Source: Quercus robur (taxonomy: Eukaryota > Streptophyta > Magnoliopsida > Fagales > Fagaceae). From it: 64,000 nt of DNA. The notes beneath the pieces were generated by a model. It made no database searches. It saw nothing but the letters and a program-made list of their open reading frames with translations, and was not told the DNA's origin. The DNA is taken from NCBI RefSeq assembly GCF_932294415.1, contig NC_065536.1, positions 5,776,974 through 5,840,973 on the forward strand. Direction: 5' to 3'. Position 1 is the stretch's first letter; every line of letters starts with the position of its first letter. The translations under genes were made by a program, and so were the position numbers. Of this stretch, positions 13,641 through 25,632 are shown piece by piece.

Positions 13641-13739
13641 TAGGTGCTGTCCTAGTATGGTTGGGTAGCCTTTTGTTCCATTAGACTCTTCTTTTCTTGA
13701 GGTTATGATGAACAAAAACTTTGAGGGGTTCTTGTTTTA

Positions 13740-14120
13740 TTATGATGAGTTATCTGTTGCATTAAATGCAATTACGTCAGGTGAATTTCTATGGATTTAT
13801 TAGGAAGATCCGAAGGACATCCTCGGATTCTATGCATACCTTGGTGGTATGCCTTCAGTAGCTCGGAACTTGAATTGGTGTGGATAGAGTAGTCAACAGG
13901 CTCACACCTCAAATGCTTCAAGTGGTCTACTCATGCTTGGACTAAGGTGATGGGTCTAGTTAGGTCAGATTCCGAGGTTCGAGGTCTTGGGGCACTTTTG
14001 ATGACTTCTTGCTTCGCCTTTTACCTATTTTCCAGAGTATGTTTATCTGTAGTTGGGCCTCATATCTTGAAGAGGTACGTTCTGGGCCCATTCTGGTCGA
14101 AGGCCCAATGTTTGATTGGG
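13740..14120. mobile_element. Possible degraded LTR, GC-richer island
   Basis: The stretch is clearly less AT-rich than its surroundings, with blocks such as gacatcctcggattc, gggcccattctggtcgaagg and tgggcctcat. These resemble gypsy-type LTR material like the solo LTR at 53022. No ends, target duplication or coding domain were identified, so the assignment is tentative. Confidence 0.35.
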
Positions 14121-14139
14121 TTTTAAGTGCTACTTCCCT

Positions 14140-14206
14140 ACATACATACATACACACACACATATATATAAATATATATTTATTTATATATATATATATA
14201 TATTTA
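14140..14206. repeat. (CATA)/(CA)/(TA) microsatellite
   Basis: A run of catacatacatacacacaca followed by tatata repeats, low-complexity. Confidence 0.85.
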
Positions 14207-14929
14207 TAATTAAAGTATTTTAAAATGCTCATACTTTTAATTAATATTTTTAAGTTAGGCTCAATTTGAAATCATTCAAAATCATATAGAAATATTTAGT
14301 TTACTAAAATCTTTAATGAGTGTTTGTCTTGAGTAAAAAAATAGTGTAACCACTCAACGCAACTACAACTTCTATAAACCAACTTACATGATTTGGAAAT
14401 TTTTTTATGCTTTTGACTTATTAGTAATTGCAAGTTTTGTTTTGTTTTTTCTTTTTCTTTTTTTAACGAAAATTAGTAATTGCAAGTTACCGATGCTTTA
14501 TGATATGATGCAATGAACCTTAATAAATATTATCATACATGTAATTTATATGTAATTTTTCTATACTCAAAATAATTAATTTTAACATAAAGAAACTATG
14601 CACAGGAGTTCTCAATTAAAACATCAAAAACATATTGGAGACATATAACAAAAGGAATAGATCTAGCAAAATTACAACATAGAGCCCACTTTCAAGGGCT
14701 TGAGCTGCACTATTGGCTTCTCTTCTACTCCGGCAAAACAAACTTTGGACAATGTGGAAGAGATGTCTCTTATATCATGCACTAGGTTGTCAATAGCCTA
14801 GGGAGGTTGAGAAGTCCATATTTGTTGGCTTTCTTCAGTGAGAAATTTATATGTATTTATTTGCTTTTTAATGTATCTTTCCAAGACTTAATTATATTTG
14901 GGGTAGAAGTACTTAAGCCTCATCTGCTA

Positions 14930-15895
14930 TTTGCAAAGTTACATTCAAAGTCATCTCGTAACCTTAAACAACCTCATGCGACCTGCTTTGCCTGCAAGTG
15001 ACACATGGCAGAATGTCAAGATCAAAATGATTACTAGGCAAGTCGCGACCATCTTGCGACTAGCCAGGCCGCAACAAGGTCGTGAATTACATGATCATTG
15101 TACTCAACTCTCTGCGCATTTTCTAGCCATTGTGATTCTGCTAGCATGCACCCTCACAATTGTTATGCGTGGCTAAGCCTTCAGATAAGGCTCTTAACAA
15201 ACCCTAGACCATAAGTTGAAAATCAAAAAGAGACCATTTTATGTATGAACAGAGAGAATTTTTGGTTTTGAGCAAAAATAACTATATCATCTCTTTTCCA
15301 TCCCTTTCAATCCTTGATTGAGATATATATTGTATTCCTTCTTCTCACTCAACACACAACCCTTGTGAGTTGAATGAAGGTTCTTGGAAACTTAAGAAGC
15401 CATTTTCAAATTCCAATTTATTTTGGTGGTGTTTTCATTGGTGCTTTAATGGAGGTTCTCCAGTAAGCTAGAAGGAGAAAGGACTAGGTGAAGTCGGCTG
15501 CTAACTCGAGCTAGGAGGACTCAAGTACATATAGGCTTGTGGGCTTAGAGGATATATAGTGTTCTTATGTACTGCAACTATCTTGTCTAGTGGGAATTTT
15601 CGACAGGTGGTTAGGGAAGAGGTTTTTCTGCCGTAGATTTTGGGTTTTCCTCTTTCTAAATAATTCTTAGTGTTTAGCTTTAGATTGCATGCTCTTACCT
15701 TAATCATATTGCTTTATATTTGATATGCCTTATTTAGCCTAGCTCTTGGGTTATGGAAATTGGTTAATCACTTACACTTTGACTAATCTTATTAGTTTTG
15801 CTTAAAAGTGATTTAGCCTTTAAAAGCATGGTTTAAGGTTCTAAATATTTGCTAGGGTTCCTACAGCATTTTATATTTAGTATCATAGTCAAGTT
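14930..15895 (+). mobile_element. Degraded copia-like LTR with primer-binding-site remnant
   Basis: Downstream of 15485 the sequence follows the usual layout of a plant copia LTR: a block near 15590-15640 (gggaattttcgacaggtgg ... gaagaggtttttctgccg), then 'gattgcatgctcttacctta' (about 15686-15705), then ctagggttcctaca. It is followed by 'tatttagtatcatagtcaag' (about 15876-15895), a mutated form of the 'tggtatcagagc' primer binding site for initiator tRNA-Met. No 3' LTR or gag/pol was found nearby. The 5' boundary is uncertain. Confidence 0.55.
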
Positions 15896-16009
15896 CATGG
15901 GTTTGAGTCGGAAAGTGTCATTGTGAGGGAGTGATTATTATTGGGAGAGACCACAATTCGACTCCTTATAACTACTTTAAAAATTGGTCCCTAAGGCACA
16001 ATATCGAAT

Positions 16010-16490
16010 GCTATTAAAGATTTAAATATGTCTTATTTACCACCAATTGGTTTTGAGGTGGAGTGACACAGCTCACGGTCCAGTAAATATTTTGCATTTT
16101 TATCCGCTAAGCTAAGAACACACTCCAAGGAATCACTTTCCATAATAACATTTCTAAGTCCCTTCTTACATGCAACTTGAACACCCAATCTTATTGCTGA
16201 ATCTTCAGCAACAACAGAGGAGCATCCATGTAATAACTCTGTCTCACCCCCACACAAAAAATCCATCACGAGCCACAATTGCAATGGCTACAATTTGAAC
16301 AGTTACAGCAGTATCACAATTTACTTTGATAACATCTGGTTCGTGTTTACATCATTTTACGCTATACTTTGAGGTCTGAGACTGCACAATTTGACTTTTC
16401 CCACCGACTTTCCACAAAGCTTCTACAACCAAAGTAGTCATCAAATTAAAATCTCTAATTGGGATCTGTGGGGCATCATTTGTGTACGAG
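16010..16490 (-). pseudogene. RNase H-like domain fragment (minus strand), broken
   Basis: Reading the minus strand, one frame gives DVIKVNCDTAVTVQIVAI followed by AIVARDG (start of an RVT_3 RNase H-like domain, around 16350-16265). After a frame change it gives VVAEDSAIRLGVQVACKK and NVIMESDSLECVLSL (around 16220-16100), the usual middle of the domain. Frame changes and stops break it. It may derive from the same element type as the fragment at 12060, but on the opposite strand. Confidence 0.65.
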
Positions 16491-18140
16491 GCATATGCGT
16501 AATAAAAAAAAAAAAAAAAAAAAAAGGACTGAATTTCTATTTCAACGGTCCTGATTAACAGTTGAAAGTTGATGATGCTCTGCAGTGTGGTGTGCGGTAG
16601 TGTATACTATCATTCCTAAAGTCAAAAGTACGGTTCAACTGCCCTTCAACACTAAAACCCAAATAAACCTGCTCTTCAAGTTGGAAGGGTATTCCCGTAA
16701 AATCACCCAACAACAATAATTAGGACACATGCCTAACATGCATCATTCTATTCTCAGTTTGACAAATTGTTGCTTTGGTGATTTTGATTTTGTTATTTAC
16801 CCAAAAAAAAATTTTAAAAATATTTTGTTGGGCCTCTTCAATTTTACTGTATTTCGTATCAGTGACAGTTTTGGAAATAATTGGTTTAGGTTTTTTGTTG
16901 TGAATTTTTTTGTTGAAAGTTTTATAAATAAAAGATAAAAGTTAAATAAAATAAATAGGTGATTTACGTAGAACTTGTAGATAGTAAAAAAAAAATGATA
17001 AAGTTTAGTTACAAAATTAGTTATAATGTAATACTACAACCTTATTCAATATCTTTTTATTAGAAATGAATTTTGACAAATCTATCATTTGATTATATAT
17101 TCTTCTTATATACTTCATACTTGCAAAATTTCTAGAAAATTGAAGATTAATTGTTATATTATCAATAAATTGTTTAAATTTCAAGTTTTTGTAGTTGAAA
17201 ATTATGCATAAAATATAATCTTATAAATCATATAGTAAATAATATTTGATTGACATAAAATCTGACATGTGTATTAATAGCGTAAAAAATATGCAATCCA
17301 ACGTTAGATTTTCAAAATATGTAGTAATGTTAATGATATTGAGTAAAGTTATAGTCTTAAACTATAACTAATTTTGTAGCTAAATTTTATATAAAAAAAG
17401 TAAAAATTAAATTAAATAAATAAATAACTCACATAGAATCTACTAATAGTAAGAAAAATAAACAATAAAAATAAACAATAAGTGCAATCCAAACGATTAC
17501 TTCATTAGGCGGATTGATTAAGGATTTTTTTAATTGAGTAACTTTATAACTATAGTGATATGCAATGACTCAAAAAGATTATGAAGGTAAATGGGGAACT
17601 AGAAGATCTCATACCACATGTTATCTTGTTTAGGATATTTTACGATTATTTTTTATTTCCTTTTATGGTCAAATCCTCAATTTAATAGTATTCTTTTGTT
17701 GAATTGTAATCAAAAGAAATTCTTCTCATTTTCTTTCTTTAATTTTTTATAGAATCAATTTTTAGGCTCTTACACTTTCTTGATTTTTTTAATCATTGTA
17801 TAAGCACAATAACCGTAAAAGCCAAAAATAAGGATCCATTAACTTTCAATCTTTCATAGCAATAGTGGGCACCAATCATATCAGCAAATTACTATACTAG
17901 CTCAAATAATTAATCACGAAAATAAATGTCCTTTTCACTATTTGTTTTTGTTTTTCTACTAGGCCAAGTTGTGAGTTTCACATATTGCAAAAAACCATCA
18001 TTACGACAATGGTCCAAACAACATAATTATGTACTCATTTTCTCGGTTTGAGTTTTCAACTTCTTTCTTTTACACACAATTTTTTCATAACCGTTCACAT
18101 TGTGCACATAACAAAAAATAATATTAGTGATGGAATAAAA
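16491..18140. other. AT-rich intergenic, no gene seen
   Basis: It contains a poly-A tract (about 16504-16525) and long AT-rich sequence. No protein family or RNA gene recognised. Confidence 0.55.
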
Positions 18141-18141
18141 C

Positions 18142-18298
18142 TTTTTTTTTATAGAGAGTTTCAACCCATGACATTTATTTCTAATGATAATTATTTATTA
18201 TTAGACTAAAACACTAATCGATTTTTGATGTAGGTGGAAATTGAACTCTATATCTCTTATTTAACTATAAAAAATTTTACTAATTGAACTAACTAGAA
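18142..18298 (-). mobile_element. SINE-like element, family 1, minus-strand copy
   Basis: The reverse complement starts ctagttagttcaattagtaa, includes gagttcaatttccacctaca, and ends in a poly-A run (T run at about 18142-18149 on the plus strand). Block order is identical to the copies at 12463 and 35583. Confidence 0.7.
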
Positions 18299-18559
18299 TA
18301 AAACTTAGTTACACATAAAAAGGAACACTCTCTTTACTTTTTTGACCAATTCTCACATGTAAAAAGAAAAAAATAATTGAAAACTTTTTTTACGATTTTT
18401 TATTTTTTCATAAAAATGGTATAAAAACTTTAAAAAAAATAAAAGTAATTAACTAATACTTAAAAGATATTTATTAACTGGAACCAAATTTTATTATTGT
18501 GATCTACTATTGCTTAAATCATAACATGTTACTTGTTACCTTAACATTATTTTTTTTTA

Positions 18560-18655
18560 ATTTTTAAGTTTTAACTTACCAATACACAATAAAAATGACG
18601 TTAATGATAACTCTATATAAATTTGATGATTCCCTAATCACAATTTCCAACTTTA
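18560..18655 (+). mobile_element. MITE-like family B copy
   Basis: It contains 'caatacacaataaaaatgac', then 'gttaatgat' and 'ctaatcacaatttcca', matching the core and tail of the copies at 24520-24630 and 42295-42420. Confidence 0.5.
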
Positions 18656-18943
18656 AACATCTCTCACTTGTTTTTTTTTTTTTATATATATAAAAATAGT
18701 AAAATGTTAAGAAATAGTACAAAGATAATATTGCCTTGGAAAAAGGAAAATAAAAGGACGAAAATATCCAAAAGGGTCAAATTCACCGTTCAACGGCCGT
18801 AAAGAATAAGGGCATTTTGGTAATCTAACCAGCCGAGCCTCCTCATCCAATGTTGTTGCCGAGTTGCGTAGGCCATAAGTGTCAACGTTATTACGACATA
18901 AAAAAATAAAACATATAGAATATTAATAATTACGAAAAAAAAA

Positions 18944-18967
18944 ATTATTAATATTAATATTAATATT

Positions 18968-18973
<6 letters not shown>
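18944..18973. repeat. 30-bp perfect AT palindrome before the RING-PHD gene
   Basis: An alternating ATTAAT-type sequence of 30 bp equals its own reverse complement. It is followed at once by a (CT)n run (about 18977-19002) in what is probably the 5'UTR/core promoter of the gene starting at 19750. Confidence 0.8.
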
Positions 18974-19008
<35 letters not shown>

Positions 19009-19749
19009 TTACATTTGAAAGCAAAAACATTTTCAGAATCCGTGTAAAAAAGAAAAACACTTTCATTGTTTCTGGTGCTTTTCTCTTCCTCCTCTCTCAG
19101 GTACCAAAACCCCTCTCTTTCTCTATCTGTGAAAATTTTACTTATGAATATTGTAAAAAAAATATGTATATATTTTTAGATGGGCACAATTTTTTTGTTT
19201 TTTGTTTTTTATGTTTTCTGAGTTTGTTTGAGATTTCATTGGAAGTTTTTTCAAAAAATAATGGTGGGTTTTTATTTTTAGATAAATTGGACTTGAAATA
19301 AAATGTTATCCAAAGGTAAATTTTTGGGTTTTTTTTTTTGGTTTTTGTTTTTTTTTGTTTTGGGTGTAAAATTTGAAGCAATTTGTAGAACAAATCTGGG
19401 ATTTGAATTTTATTTTATGGCTGTTTTGGTTTTTGGGTTTTTGTTTTCTGTGCTGAAATAGATCGGTGATAAAGGAATTTTGGGTGAATGGTACTTTTTC
19501 CTGTATCAGATATAGCTATATATTAAATATATATTTTTTGGTTAGAGCATTTTGAGTTGTGGAGCTTAAGCTAGGAACACAAAAAAGGAGGTTAGAGAAA
19601 GAATCTTTAGGATTTTTGTTACTGTATATTTTATTGGATTGGATTGGATTCGATATCATTTGGTGAAACAAAGAATCTTACATATTTGTTTATGTGATTG
19701 AATTGGGGTTTTTGGAAATTTTGTTTTTCTGTTGGTTTTGTAGGAATAG

Positions 19750-22700
19750 ATGGGCAGGGGAGGAAAGATGAGTAGCAAGAGGAATTTCAGGAGAAGGGTC
19801 AGGTCTGAAGATAAGGGTTCTGATGATTCAGATGAGGATTATGTGGTTTCCAATGAAGAAAACGTGGTCTCAGATGGTTCTGATGAGGATTATTGCTCTT
19901 CTTTAGATGGATGTGCTTCAGAAGAGAGTTTTGGTAAGTATATTGAAGAGGACGAGGAGGAGGAGGAAGAGGAGGGGGTGGTGAGGAAGGTTGTTAGATC
20001 AAAGGCTAGATCAAAAGTGCAAAAGGGTCGGTCGGGGCAGCAGAAAATTGTAGTGAAAACAAAGAGAAAGAGGAGAAGGGTTATGAGGGATGATGAAGAA
20101 GAGGATGAGGACGAGGATGAGGATGAGGATTATAAAGTTGATGATGATGATGATGGGGAGGAAGAGGAGGAGGAGGAGGTGGAGGTGGAGGTGGAGGACG
20201 AGGATGAGGTAGAGGAGCCAGATTACGAGGATGAGGAATTTACCCCTGATGAAGATGATTGTTCAGATGCGGAAGAGGAATTGATGCGTAGAAAGAAGAG
20301 AAATAATATGAAAGTGAGCAAGAGAGGCTTGCAGAAAAAGGGTCCTGTTAGAGGTAGGAAAAGGAGAAGGAACCCTAAGGTTCCAAAGAAGCCTTTGGGT
20401 AATAAAAGAAGAAAGAATGGTGGGTTTAGGAGGAAACTTCAATTTGATGATGATGATGATGATGACGACGACAATGACAACAATGATGATGATGATGATG
20501 ATGAGTTTGTTAATAATAGACCGGTTGTGAGAGAGAGGAGCAAGAAAATATCAGGTCGAAGACGGAGGAGGTATGTTGTTTGTTTGGATTCAGATTTTGT
20601 GTCTTCTGGATCATCTGATTGTGAATATACCATTTCCGAGGAAGAGAAACATACTATCTCTGAAGAAGAGAAACATACTGTCTCTGAAGAAGAGAAACAG
20701 CCAGTGAGAGAAACCATGGAGTTTTCTAGAAGTTTGAGAACTAGTTTAAGGAGTTCATCTTTGCCAAGTGGAACTCAGGAGGTCGGGATTTTACATCAGC
20801 CAAGAAGACGTCTGGTAAGGAAGGGTAAGGAGAAGTTAGAGGAACCTTTGGTTAAGAAGGGTAAGGAGAAGGTGGAGGAAGTGAAAACTGAGGTGGTGAA
20901 GCAGGTTTGTGGAATTTGCCTGTCTGAAGAAGATAAAAGAAGATTTAGGGGAACGCTGGATTGCTGCTCTCATTATTTTTGTTTTGCTTGCATAATGGAG
21001 TGGTCAAAAGTGGAATCTCGTTGCCCTCTGTGCAAGCAGAGGTTCAAAACAATCATTAAGCCTGCAAGGTCAGCAGCAGGAATTGATTTGAGAGAAGTGG
21101 AGATTCCAGTGCCTGAGCGTGATCAGGTATCTTATTGCTTTCCTCTTACTGTTCTGTGCTTATTTATTTTGAATTTCTGGTTGCTTAATGCTTATTTTCT
21201 GGTTTGAATTGGGTTCATTGCTTTATACAGGTTTATCAACCCACTGAGGAAGAACTTAGGAGTTACCTTGATCCATATGAGAGTGTGATTTGTACAGAAT
21301 GTCATGAAGGTGGGGATGATGGTCTCATGTTGCTGTGTGATATCTGTGATTCTCCCGCACACACCTATTGTGTTGGTCTTGGACAGGTGGTACCCGAAGG
21401 TAATTGGTATTGTAACGATTGTAGTAGACCCAGTGCTATGGTATCTTCAAGTTCCCAAGCACAAGATCATCTGCCTGATCAAAGGATTAGAAGCAACATG
21501 TCTAATAGACCCCCACCTCTTGTAAATAGTAGAGAAGGTTTAGACCTCAATTCAATGTCCTCACCAGGTACACCATTTCCCCAAGGATTTGGGAATCTTT
21601 CATCTCCTAGATTTCCTGTTGGAAGTTCTCCTGCAGCTTCTCCAGTAACTGGAGCAGGGGCACCAACTCTTTCAGGGAGACGCTGGATACATCGTCACAT
21701 ACAACAACTCATTTCCTCTAATAGAAATTCTATGGCTGGTAGAACTGATGGGATGTCAGCTGTCAATTCAAGTAGTGATTTTTTAAATTCTCTAAATAAT
21801 CAAGGCAGGGATACAACAAGTCAACAAACAAGGACACACGACACAGAGATGCCATATCACATGTTCTTGGAGGATAGGTTACGCGACAATCCCTCTTCAT
21901 CATCCCAAAGTAGGGATTTCTTTCCCTCAAGATTAAGCTTTGTGAGAAGGCAAGCAGCTCAGGACCAGACTATGACATCTACTGATAGGTCTTTAAATGG
22001 GACATTATGGCCTGAACAGTCAGGGATGAATACAATACCCGGTTATGAGCAACTCCATCCATACAACAGATCATCAAACTTTGGGTCTGATGGTAGTGCA
22101 TCACCTTGTACAGTTAGAGAGGGGATTGAGTTTCACATGGCAAAGGAACAATTGCAATTAATGGTTAAAACCCATTTGAAGAGCTTGGCCCGAGATATCG
22201 ATTTAGGTATGCAAAAATTTATTTTATTTTATCAACATCGCATGGCCCCTAGACATTGCAAGTGTTTAACACTATAGTTGTAGTGTCTAGGGAGAATCCT
22301 CAACTACGGCACTCAATTGGAACATAAAATCCTTGTTTAGGAAATACTAAAGCAACATATGCATTAGAAACATAAGAATAAGTTCTATAATTATTTTCTA
22401 ATATATGATGCTGCCACTACTTTTGATGCATTCTATTTTGTTGAGTAATTTTTATAAATAATAAAATTTAAGTAAAAAGCACAAAAGGGGTGCAATCCTA
22501 CTACATGGGAAGTATACAGAGGAAATGCCCAAACAAAGAAACAAAAATAAAGAAAAATACAAGAAAACTAATGAAAGCTCAATGTATTCAGGAACTCCAG
22601 ACAGTCTGCAGTAGAAAAATTCTGGAAGTTCAGCTTAATCAAGTCTAGCTCTTTCTCCTTAGAGCAACAATTGTTTCTTGCTGAGTTGATTTCTTTTCTA

Positions 22701-23003
22701 CCATGTCTGTGGAAAAGCTCAAACTGCACTTATTCTTTTGATTCAGGGAATACTTTCAAGGACATTGCAAGGAGTTCTACACACACCATATTAGCTGCAT
22801 GTGGGCTTGAGCATACGAGGAGCGAGGTTTATTATTCCATTCCCCCACCATCAGTCTGTTCCCACATTGAATTAATGACAGGTGGACAGACAAGTCTGAT
22901 GAAAGGTTGCTGCTCCTCTTGTTTCGATTCTTTTGTAGGGGACGTGGTGAAGAAGATCATGGACGCAAAAATGCCACCAACATGGTTGAGTCTAGGTCTT
23001 TAG
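19750..23003 (+). CDS. RING and PHD finger nuclear protein (869 aa, 3 coding exons)
   Basis: Coding exons are 19750-21126, 21231-22206 and 22747-23003. The GT-AG introns keep frame and total 2610 nt including TAG. A further intron probably lies in the 5'UTR (donor at 19101 after ctctctcag, acceptor ending 19743). Residues 1-380 are highly charged: Glu/Asp runs, an Asp-rich stretch coded by (GAT)n near 20446-20502, Lys/Arg clusters resembling nuclear localisation signals, and three copies of an 8-residue EEEKHTIS-type repeat (about 20631-20700). A C3HC4 RING follows at about 387-432 (CGICLSEEDK ... CPLCKQRF), then a PHD finger at about 480-525 (CTECHEGGDD ... NWYCNDC). The RING-PHD order matches PHRF1-type proteins, so E3 ligase activity guided by histone reading is inferred. 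The remainder is Ser/Pro-rich, with a C-terminal Cys-containing tail in exon 3. The start is the first ATG after the acceptor; a second in-frame ATG lies six codons on. Confidence 0.9.
22440..22560 (-). mobile_element. LINE 3'-end fragment in intron 2 of the RING-PHD gene
   Basis: The reverse complement reads tctgtatacttcccatgtag, then 'gcaccccttttgtgctttt' and an A/T-rich tail. This is the typical 3' terminus of plant L1-like elements (a tgtatacttcc...gcgccttttgcgc-type block). It is antisense to the host gene. Confidence 0.5.
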
Positions 23004-24519
23004 GGATATTGATGCAGCAAGTATGTCTTGCTGCACATTTTTTGTTTAGGAGTTAGACAAGAAATTTGTGGTTAACTTGTTTATAGAGATTATTCACTGA
23101 CATTGAACACACAACACTATTCTTACTCAATTATTTTTATAGCTAATATTCAAGAAGTCAAATTTTCTTCCTCTTAATGCATTGGTTGCTGCATTAAAAA
23201 ATTTTCAGGGGAAAACCAAAATGGTTCTTAGTCACTGCTTGTACCTGTTTAGCACTGCTTAATGGTAATCTTGCAGATAATTTCACATGAAGGTGTCGTT
23301 GTTAATGGCTTAGTTTGGCATTTTTTTTGTTTGTTTGTTTATATATTGCTTTTTTAAAGATTACTTTTTTCAGTTACCTTGGTATTTTTGTTCAGCTTAT
23401 TTTTTAAGCAAAATTTAAGAGTCAAACACTGAAATAAGCTATACCACACAAAACACTGTTTTCATATATGACAGTTGTTTCAGTTATTTTAATGTAAGAC
23501 ATAGTCGTTAACTGTTGCGGCCACCTTGTTTCATTACAGAATCTTTGGTCACTGAGTCAAAACCAAAAGTACCAGTATCTTGTTAGCTCTTTATTAAAAT
23601 AATAATAATAATGATAATTACACATTTGGTCCTCAATTTTTACCCTTTGTTTCAAAATGGTCTTTTATCTTTTGAAATATTTTATTAGTCCTTGTACTTT
23701 TAAGTTTGTGTAAAAAAAAAAATCCAAATCATTAACTCTTGCTTTGAAACATATATAAAAGAAGTAAACAAAAATATTTAAATAACCAATCTGTCCTATC
23801 TTTTGCTTCTATCAAAATCCTTCAATTTTACTTAAAAATCTCAACTCAAAATCAAAATAAGAGTAACATAGTAGACCTTTTTGACACAAACCTAAAAGTA
23901 TAATAAATTAAAATGAAACATCTTACTACTTTTCGGCCCTTCTTTTTCTTTTTCCCAAACTTTTGCCTCGGCTCAAGAGTTTTGACAAAGTCTAAAGACA
24001 ATATATTTCAATAGTTGTTTTATATGAAAGTGACGTTGTGGAAATAGTTGTAAAAAAAAAGTTCTGAAATTTATTGTGTTTGTAAGTTGTAACATTGTTT
24101 TATTTGAAAAAATTATGTGTCCCAAATATTAATCATTATAATTTGGGTTAGGTTAATACCAGTTGTGGCACCAATGTCAACCAGTTGCAAAATAAAAGAA
24201 GTTAACTTACAAACACACTACCCCACCACAAGCCAAGTTGGATAACACAACAAGTTACAACTTTATTCTTTTTTCTTTCTTTTTGTTTTCTTTACTAACG
24301 TAGTTATCTAGAACAAGTTACAAGTTGCTAACACACTACAGCCACCACAAACACTGTAAAAATCATTTTTAACAACTTTATAGGTATCCACCAAGTCCTC
24401 CATTATGCAACCACTGACACGGTGACACCAACCCCACAGAAAAGTGCCTTCACTTTGCCGGGAGGATTCATCACTTGAATGGGATTGATCATGTGCGTCT
24501 CTCTCTCTCTATATATATA

Positions 24520-24630
24520 TAATTATTGAAATGATAAGTTGTGATTGATGTACAATAAAAATAACGTCAGAGATAATCTTTTAAGAAAGTGATATTACAC
24601 TAATCACAATCTTCTATCTTTGTATGTTGT
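24520..24630 (+). mobile_element. MITE-like family B copy
   Basis: Contains 'gtgattgatgtacaataaaa', then 'ataacgtcagagataatc' and 'actaatcacaatcttc', the same ordered blocks as at 42295-42420 and 18560-18655. Confidence 0.6.
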
Positions 24631-24950
24631 AAAATTTGTTCTCTAGAATTAATGAAATATTTCATCCTAAGTAAAAACAACCAAATTCCAAACACTCAAA
24701 TTTTTAGCTTCCCTCTTTTCTACTTTTTTAATGGGTACCTATTGGGATGGAATCAAAATTTCATCTATGAGGAGGCAAAGAATGAATTAAAAAGCTTTTA
24801 AAGTTTAAGAATAAATAACTTTCACATTAAAAATAATTTACAAATCAATAAGTCATATTAAAAATCACAATTCATAGACAATAAATTTAGTTAAAGAGGT
24901 GGCGGTTTTTTTTTTTTTTAAATGATAATTTGATAGTTGGAGTTAAGAGG

Positions 24951-24988
24951 TTTTTTTTTTTTTTTTTTTTGGGGGGGGGGGGGGGGGG
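24951..24988. repeat. T20-G18 homopolymer junction
   Basis: Twenty T are followed directly by eighteen G. A comparable tract lies at 27391-27435. Such tracts are prone to assembly error and the G run can form a quadruplex. Confidence 0.95.
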
Positions 24989-25632
24989 AATATAAACCTG
25001 AATATCTGTGTTAGAAACACCAAGTTGAGCTTTTTAAGTTTATGGGAAACATTTGAGAAGATGTTGTACATAACAATTTTAACAAAACAAATTCCCATTC
25101 CAATCCCAATTTACTGGATGACTCAAAGATGAACTTCCAAGCAATATATACTTAATGCAAATGTCAGTTGCAACATTAATGCCATTCATGGGAACTAACT
25201 TTTTTTTTTCTTTTCAATTTATGACAATTAAAAGATGATATAAATAAAAGTATGTTGCCTAGAAACTGAGCCAAGAGTTTCCTTAAACTTAATTGGGAAC
25301 AATGAGAATGCTGTTTATATCTACAAAATGATCAAGATGAACTTCCAAGAACATAATTAATGCAGATATCAGATGCAAATCAAGGCCAATCATAGGAAGA
25401 ACTCAACTTTTTCTTTTTCAATTTATGACCAGAATTTGAAAGGTGATATAAAAGTATATTTCAGGCCTAGCAACTAAAGTTCACATGCAACATAAATTAC
25501 ACTCATTCCTACACCTTATTCCACACTCTGGGTTTTAATACATTGGCATATTCACTACAAACAAACCATATGTTGATGCAGAGCTGTTGGTTGTAACTTT
25601 GAATACCACTAAGCAGCCATTATGAACTTTCT

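Larger units (their letters stand above)
23004..25632. other. Intergenic between convergent RING-PHD and Di19 genes
   Basis: It holds the 3'UTRs of both flanking genes, an AT-rich spacer, a MITE-like copy at 24520-24630 and a T20G18 tract at 24951-24988. No other gene was seen. Confidence 0.6.

Noticed and set aside
19005-19393. ORFs of 98 (plus) and 83 (minus) codons before the RING-PHD gene
   Set aside because: They lie in the T-rich 5'UTR intron (19101-19743) and show only low-complexity Phe/Lys composition.
20439-20717. 92-codon Ser-rich minus-strand ORF
   Set aside because: It is the antisense of the Asp/Glu-rich coding repeats in the RING-PHD gene.
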